Below are positions 28,596 through 32,100 of a DNA stretch of 32,100 nucleotides, one piece after another. Numbering within the stretch: position 1 is the stretch's first letter; each line of letters opens with the position of its first letter. The notes beneath the pieces were generated by a model, which ran no database searches, was not told where the DNA came from, and saw nothing but the letters and a program-made list of their open reading frames with translations. The position numbers were made by a program, and so were the translations under genes. The stretch covers positions 1 through 32,100 of the forward strand of contig CALYVN010000012.1 in NCBI GenBank assembly GCA_945494785.1, written 5' to 3'. Source of the DNA: an uncultured Alistipes sp. Lineage in GTDB: Bacteria > Bacteroidota > Bacteroidia > Bacteroidales > Rikenellaceae.

Positions 28596-29035
28596 TCCTT
28601 TTCGGGCATTTCAATTTCGGGAACAGCACCGACAGATACTATTTTTATATCGCTGAAACGTACCGACATGGCACTTTGCAGCGATGCGGGATGAATCTGC
28701 AACAACTCAACGCCCTGCTGCGCATCGTTTTCTCCGTTAAGGACAGACTTTTGCACCTTGTCGTATTTGAGTTCCGAAAGCGGAATGTCGATACGGCGCG
28801 AGGTATAGACGGCATAACCGAGCAAATTGGTACCCTGACCCTCGACCACGCACGGAACGGCAAACCGACGGCCATCGACATTGACATTGATTTCGAACTC
28901 GGTGGTATAGTTGTATTTGAGTTTCGAGATATACCACAGCGAGAACGATGCTGCCAGCAGCATCACAAACACCGGCGAGACATAGCGACGCACCGATGCC
29001 CACATACTCTTTAATGTCTTGACAATTCGTTTCAT
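28592..29035 (-). CDS. YbbR-like (CdaR-like) single-TM protein, short
   Basis: 147 aa from M at 29035: MKRIVKTLKSMWASVRRYVSPVFVMLLAASFSLWYISKLKYNYTTEFEINVNVDGRRF...; position upstream of coaE matches Bacteroidales gene order. ORF track start 29140 lies upstream of the predicted promoter. Confidence 0.7.
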   Translation of the reverse strand: MKRIVKTLKSMWASVRRYVSPVFVMLLAASFSLWYISKLKYNYTTEFEINVNVDGRRFAVPCVVEGQGTNLLGYAVYTSRRIDIPLSELKYDKVQKSVLNGENDAQQGVELLQIHPASLQSAMSVRFSDIKIVSVGAVPEIEMPEKE

Positions 29036-29038
29036 AAA

Positions 29039-29070
29039 GCAAAGATAGTTATTTATGCGCATATCTGCAA
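29039..29070 (-). promoter_or_regulatory. Predicted promoter (TTG-N20-TATCTTTGC) of the YbbR-coaE-folP-lolD-... operon
   Basis: Minus strand TTG at 29070-29068, 20-nt spacer, TATCTTTGC at 29047-29039. Confidence 0.7.
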
Positions 29071-29148
29071 TACGGCGGCAGGCAATCGGTTGCCGTTTTG
29101 CACCGCACCTCAACCCAATCTGCCCTACGCACAGACCCATTCCAAAGA

Positions 29149-29180
29149 TTATGGGGCGGTTATCGGTAACCGCCCCATAA
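29149..29180 (-). terminator. Terminator-like hairpin downstream of secDF
   Basis: 14-bp perfect arms ttatggggcggtta-tcgg-taaccgccccataa, 26 nt past the secDF stop. Confidence 0.75.
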
Positions 29181-29205
29181 ATCCATATCGAACCATCGGA
29201 TTCCG

Positions 29206-32100
29206 TTATGCTTCGCCTTTCTTATCCTTCTTCGATATCATGTCGTATGCCAACGGCGTTGCGATAAATACCGAAGAGTATGTACCGACGATGATACCGA
29301 TGAGCAGAGCGAATACGAATCCGCGAATCGTCTCGCCGCCGAATATGAAGATTGCCAACAGCGTAACGAGCGTCGTACCCGAAGTGTTCATGGTACGCGA
29401 GAGCGTCGAGCAAACGGCCTTGTTGATGTTGTCGCGCAAAGCACGTTTCGGATAGAGCGATATATATTCGCGGATACGGTCGAAGATGACCACCGTATCG
29501 TTAATCGAATAACCGATAATCGTCAATATCGCAGCGATGAATGCTTGGTCGATTTCGAGGCTGAACGGCATTACGCTGTACAGAATCGAAAAGAGACCGA
29601 TAACCACGAATACGTTGTGAGCCAACGCCATGGTAGCACCCGAAGCCCACTGCCAACGTTTGAATCGGAATGCGATGTACAGACCGATTGCAACGAGAGA
29701 GAACAATACCGCCCAGATTGCGCCCATAGTCATATCCTTGGCAATCGAAGGACCGATTTTGTCTGCCGAAACGATACCGTTTACGTCGGTTTGGGTATTC
29801 TTGAAGCCGTCGAGCGTAATTTCGTAGGAGTAGAGACCCTTCAATGCGTTGTAGATAATTTCGTCCACTTCGGCAGTAGTCTCTTCCGACGTATCGTCAT
29901 ACTTGTACTGCGTTACGATACGCATCTGATTCTCTTTGCCGTACTGCTTGACCTCGAACGAAGCCTTTGCAGCATCCGCACCGACGAACGCGCCGTCCAA
30001 CGCACCGCGCACCTGCTCGGCAGTAACATCCTTGTCGAAACGGATGACGTATGTACGACCACCCGTGAAATCGACACCACGGTTCAGACCGAGAACGCAG
30101 AGCGAAATAACGGAAGCAACGATAACCACACCCGATGCGATGTAGGAATACTTGCGTTTGCCGATAAAGTCGAATTGTACGTTTGCAAGCCAATTCTCCG
30201 ACCACGAACGCGAGAAGGCGATTTTACCCCATTTGCCTACAACCCACTCTATCAACAGACGGGTGATGAAGATGGAGCAGAACAACGAGGTGATGATACC
30301 TATAACGAGCGTTGTTGCAAAGCCTTGTACAGGGCCATTACCGAAGATGAACAGCACGATACCGGTAATAATTGTGGTAAGGTTACCGTCGATAATTGCC
30401 GAATATGCGTTCGAGAAACCATCTTTGATAGCCGATGCCAGCCCTTTACCGCCACGCAACTCCTCTTTGATACGCTCGTAAATAATCACATTGGCATCCA
30501 CTGCCATACCCATCGTAAGCACGATACCGGCGATACCAGGCAGTGTCAATACCGCACCGAACGACACGAGGCAGCCCATAAGCAGGAAGATATTGGTTAT
30601 CAAAGCAATATCGCTCAACCAACCTGCCGTCTTATAGAACAGACCCATATAGAGCAGTACGAGGATAAACGCTATGACGAACGAAATCAGACCCGAGTTA
30701 ATCGACTCCTGACCGAGCGACGGACCTACAACGGTATCCTGAATGATTCGTGCCGGAGCAGGGACTTTACCCGATTTGAGGACGTTGGCCAAGTCTTGTG
30801 CCTCCTGTATCGTAAAGTTGCCGGAGATGGACGAGTTGCCGCCCTCGATTTTCTGACGAACGACAGGTGCCGAATATACATAGCCGTCCAATACGATGGC
30901 TATGCACTTGCCCACGTTGTCGGCAGTCAGTTGAGCCCACTCGGTAATACCGTTCGAGTTCATCGCCATCGACACTTCGGCATCCGCTCCTTGCTGTGCG
31001 TATGCCGCACGGGCATCCGATATAACGCTGCCATCGAGTGGAGCCTTGCCATCGGGACGCTCGACTTTGATGGCATACAGGAACAATCTGCCGTCGGCAT
31101 TAGGGTCGCCCTTGATCGCCCACTTGAATACCACATCCGAAGGGAAGCAGTCGCGTACCTCCGGCAAAGCGAGATATTTGTTGATTGTGGCAACATCGGC
31201 TGCATTTGCTGCACCGATGACGGCACCGCCTGCATAATCGGGATTAAGCAGAGCCAACAGCGGATTGCGCTCGCGCGAATAACGCGACGCAACAGCCTCC
31301 TGCTCGGTTGCGGCCTCTTGGTTGCCGACCTCGTCGATAAGCGTCGATACGCTCTGTTGCGGCTCCTCCTTTACGACTTCCGACTCTGCTGCGATTTCTT
31401 CGCCATACACACTCTTTACCACACGGTCTGCCTGCATCAGCGACGGTACCAAATCGGTGCCGTTGTATGTAGTCCAGAATTCGAGCGAAGCCGTACCCTG
31501 CAAGAGTTTACGCACACGCTCCGGCTCCTTGACACCCGGCAACTCGACCAAAATACGGTTCGAGTTAGGCAGACGCTGGATATTCGGCTGCGTTACGCCG
31601 AAATGGTCGATACGGCTGCGGATGATGTTGAACGAAGCGGCAATTGCGTCGTCGGTCTCGGCTTTGAGCACCTTGACCACTTCGGCATTCGACATACCGG
31701 CTTTGATATCCTTGCGGTCGGGGCTGATGAAGATATCGACCAGCTGTCCGCCGTTGGTCTCCTTCTCGTAAGCCTCGGCAAAGGTCTCGATATAACCGCC
31801 CGTACCTTCGCGCAAAGCCTTGTTCGCACTCTCGATTGCCGCTACGAAAGCAGGCTCGTGCCGGCTCTCGCCCGCAAGCGATTTTACGACATCCTCAACC
31901 TGAATTTCAAGCATGACGTTCATACCACCCTTCAAATCCAAACCGAGATTGACCTCTTTCTCTTTGCACTGTTTGTAAGTGAATTGAGCGATTCCGACGT
32001 TGTAAACCGTCTTGTTTTCGACCGAGTCAAGATAGTACTGCTCCATCGAAGCCTGCTCCTCTGCGGGGAACGACTTGGCATACTCCGCAGCAGCCTTCTC
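29206..32100 (-). CDS. secDF: SecD/SecF fusion protein-export membrane protein, N-terminus beyond window
   Basis: Reading frame stays open to the window edge (EKAAAEYAKSFPAEEQASMEQYYLDS...); VNLGLDLKGGMNVMLEI, GMAVDANVIIYERIKEELRGGKGLASAIKDGF (SecD), RGVDFTGGRTYVIRF, GYSINDTVVIFDRIRE (SecF). Confidence 0.96.
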   Translation of the reverse strand, partial: EKAAAEYAKSFPAEEQASMEQYYLDSVENKTVYNVGIAQFTYKQCKEKEVNLGLDLKGGMNVMLEIQVEDVVKSLAGESRHEPAFVAAIESANKALREGTGGYIETFAEAYEKETNGGQLVDIFISPDRKDIKAGMSNAEVVKVLKAETDDAIAASFNIIRSRIDHFGVTQPNIQRLPNSNRILVELPGVKEPERVRKLLQGTASLEFWTTYNGTDLVPSLMQADRVVKSVYGEEIAAESEVVKEEPQQSVSTLIDEVGNQEAATEQEAVASRYSRERNPLLALLNPDYAGGAVIGAANAADVATINKYLALPEVRDCFPSDVVFKWAIKGDPNADGRLFLYAIKVERPDGKAPLDGSVISDARAAYAQQGADAEVSMAMNSNGITEWAQLTADNVGKCIAIVLDGYVYSAPVVRQKIEGGNSSISGNFTIQEAQDLANVLKSGKVPAPARIIQDTVVGPSLGQESINSGLISFVIAFILVLLYMGLFYKTAGWLSDIALITNIFLLMGCLVSFGAVLTLPGIAGIVLTMGMAVDANVIIYERIKEELRGGKGLASAIKDGFSNAYSAIIDGNLTTIITGIVLFIFGNGPVQGFATTLVIGIITSLFCSIFITRLLIEWVVGKWGKIAFSRSWSENWLANVQFDFIGKRKYSYIASGVVIVASVISLCVLGLNRGVDFTGGRTYVIRFDKDVTAEQVRGALDGAFVGADAAKASFEVKQYGKENQMRIVTQYKYDDTSEETTAEVDEIIYNALKGLYSYEITLDGFKNTQTDVNGIVSADKIGPSIAKDMTMGAIWAVLFSLVAIGLYIAFRFKRWQWASGATMALAHNVFVVIGLFSILYSVMPFSLEIDQAFIAAILTIIGYSINDTVVIFDRIREYISLYPKRALRDNINKAVCSTLSRTMNTSGTTLVTLLAIFIFGGETIRGFVFALLIGIIVGTYSSVFIATPLAYDMISKKDKKGEA

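Overview
This 32.1 kb window is a chromosomal, mostly housekeeping region of a Bacteroidales-type genome. The taxon is inferred from TTG-N20-TAnnTTTGC promoters, a fused SecDF, PorT-like, DUF4831-like and TIGR02757-like proteins; the composition resembles Alistipes. Gene content in order: a TetR-TolC-HlyD efflux operon (cut at the left edge); an operon of hypothetical protein, rsmI, LpxL-type acyltransferase, GT2 and DPM1-like genes; a YegS-like lipid kinase; PhoH; a beta-barrel OMP; der; a TPP-riboswitch-controlled thiamin uptake operon (TonB-dependent receptor plus PnuT); a nucleotidyltransferase-gltX-galM operon; an M23-like, dxr, rseP, radA operon; a tightly overlapping YbbR-like, coaE, folP, lolD, TIGR02757, trmN6-like, DUF4831, AlkD-like operon; and secDF (cut at the right edge). 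I found no CRISPR array, prophage, transposase, defense island or rRNA/tRNA gene. The most interesting signals are: (1) a TPP-riboswitch expression platform readable in the sequence, where a 12-bp stem contains the start codon and competes with an anti-P2 pairing; (2) an M23/LytM-like protein that appears to have lost its zinc ligands; (3) a near-consensus promoter abutting the annotated YbbR-like ATG, implying a leaderless mRNA or a wrong start; (4) a repeat-rich intergenic region at about 11.27-11.64 kb. All family calls come from reading motifs by eye; no database search was run.
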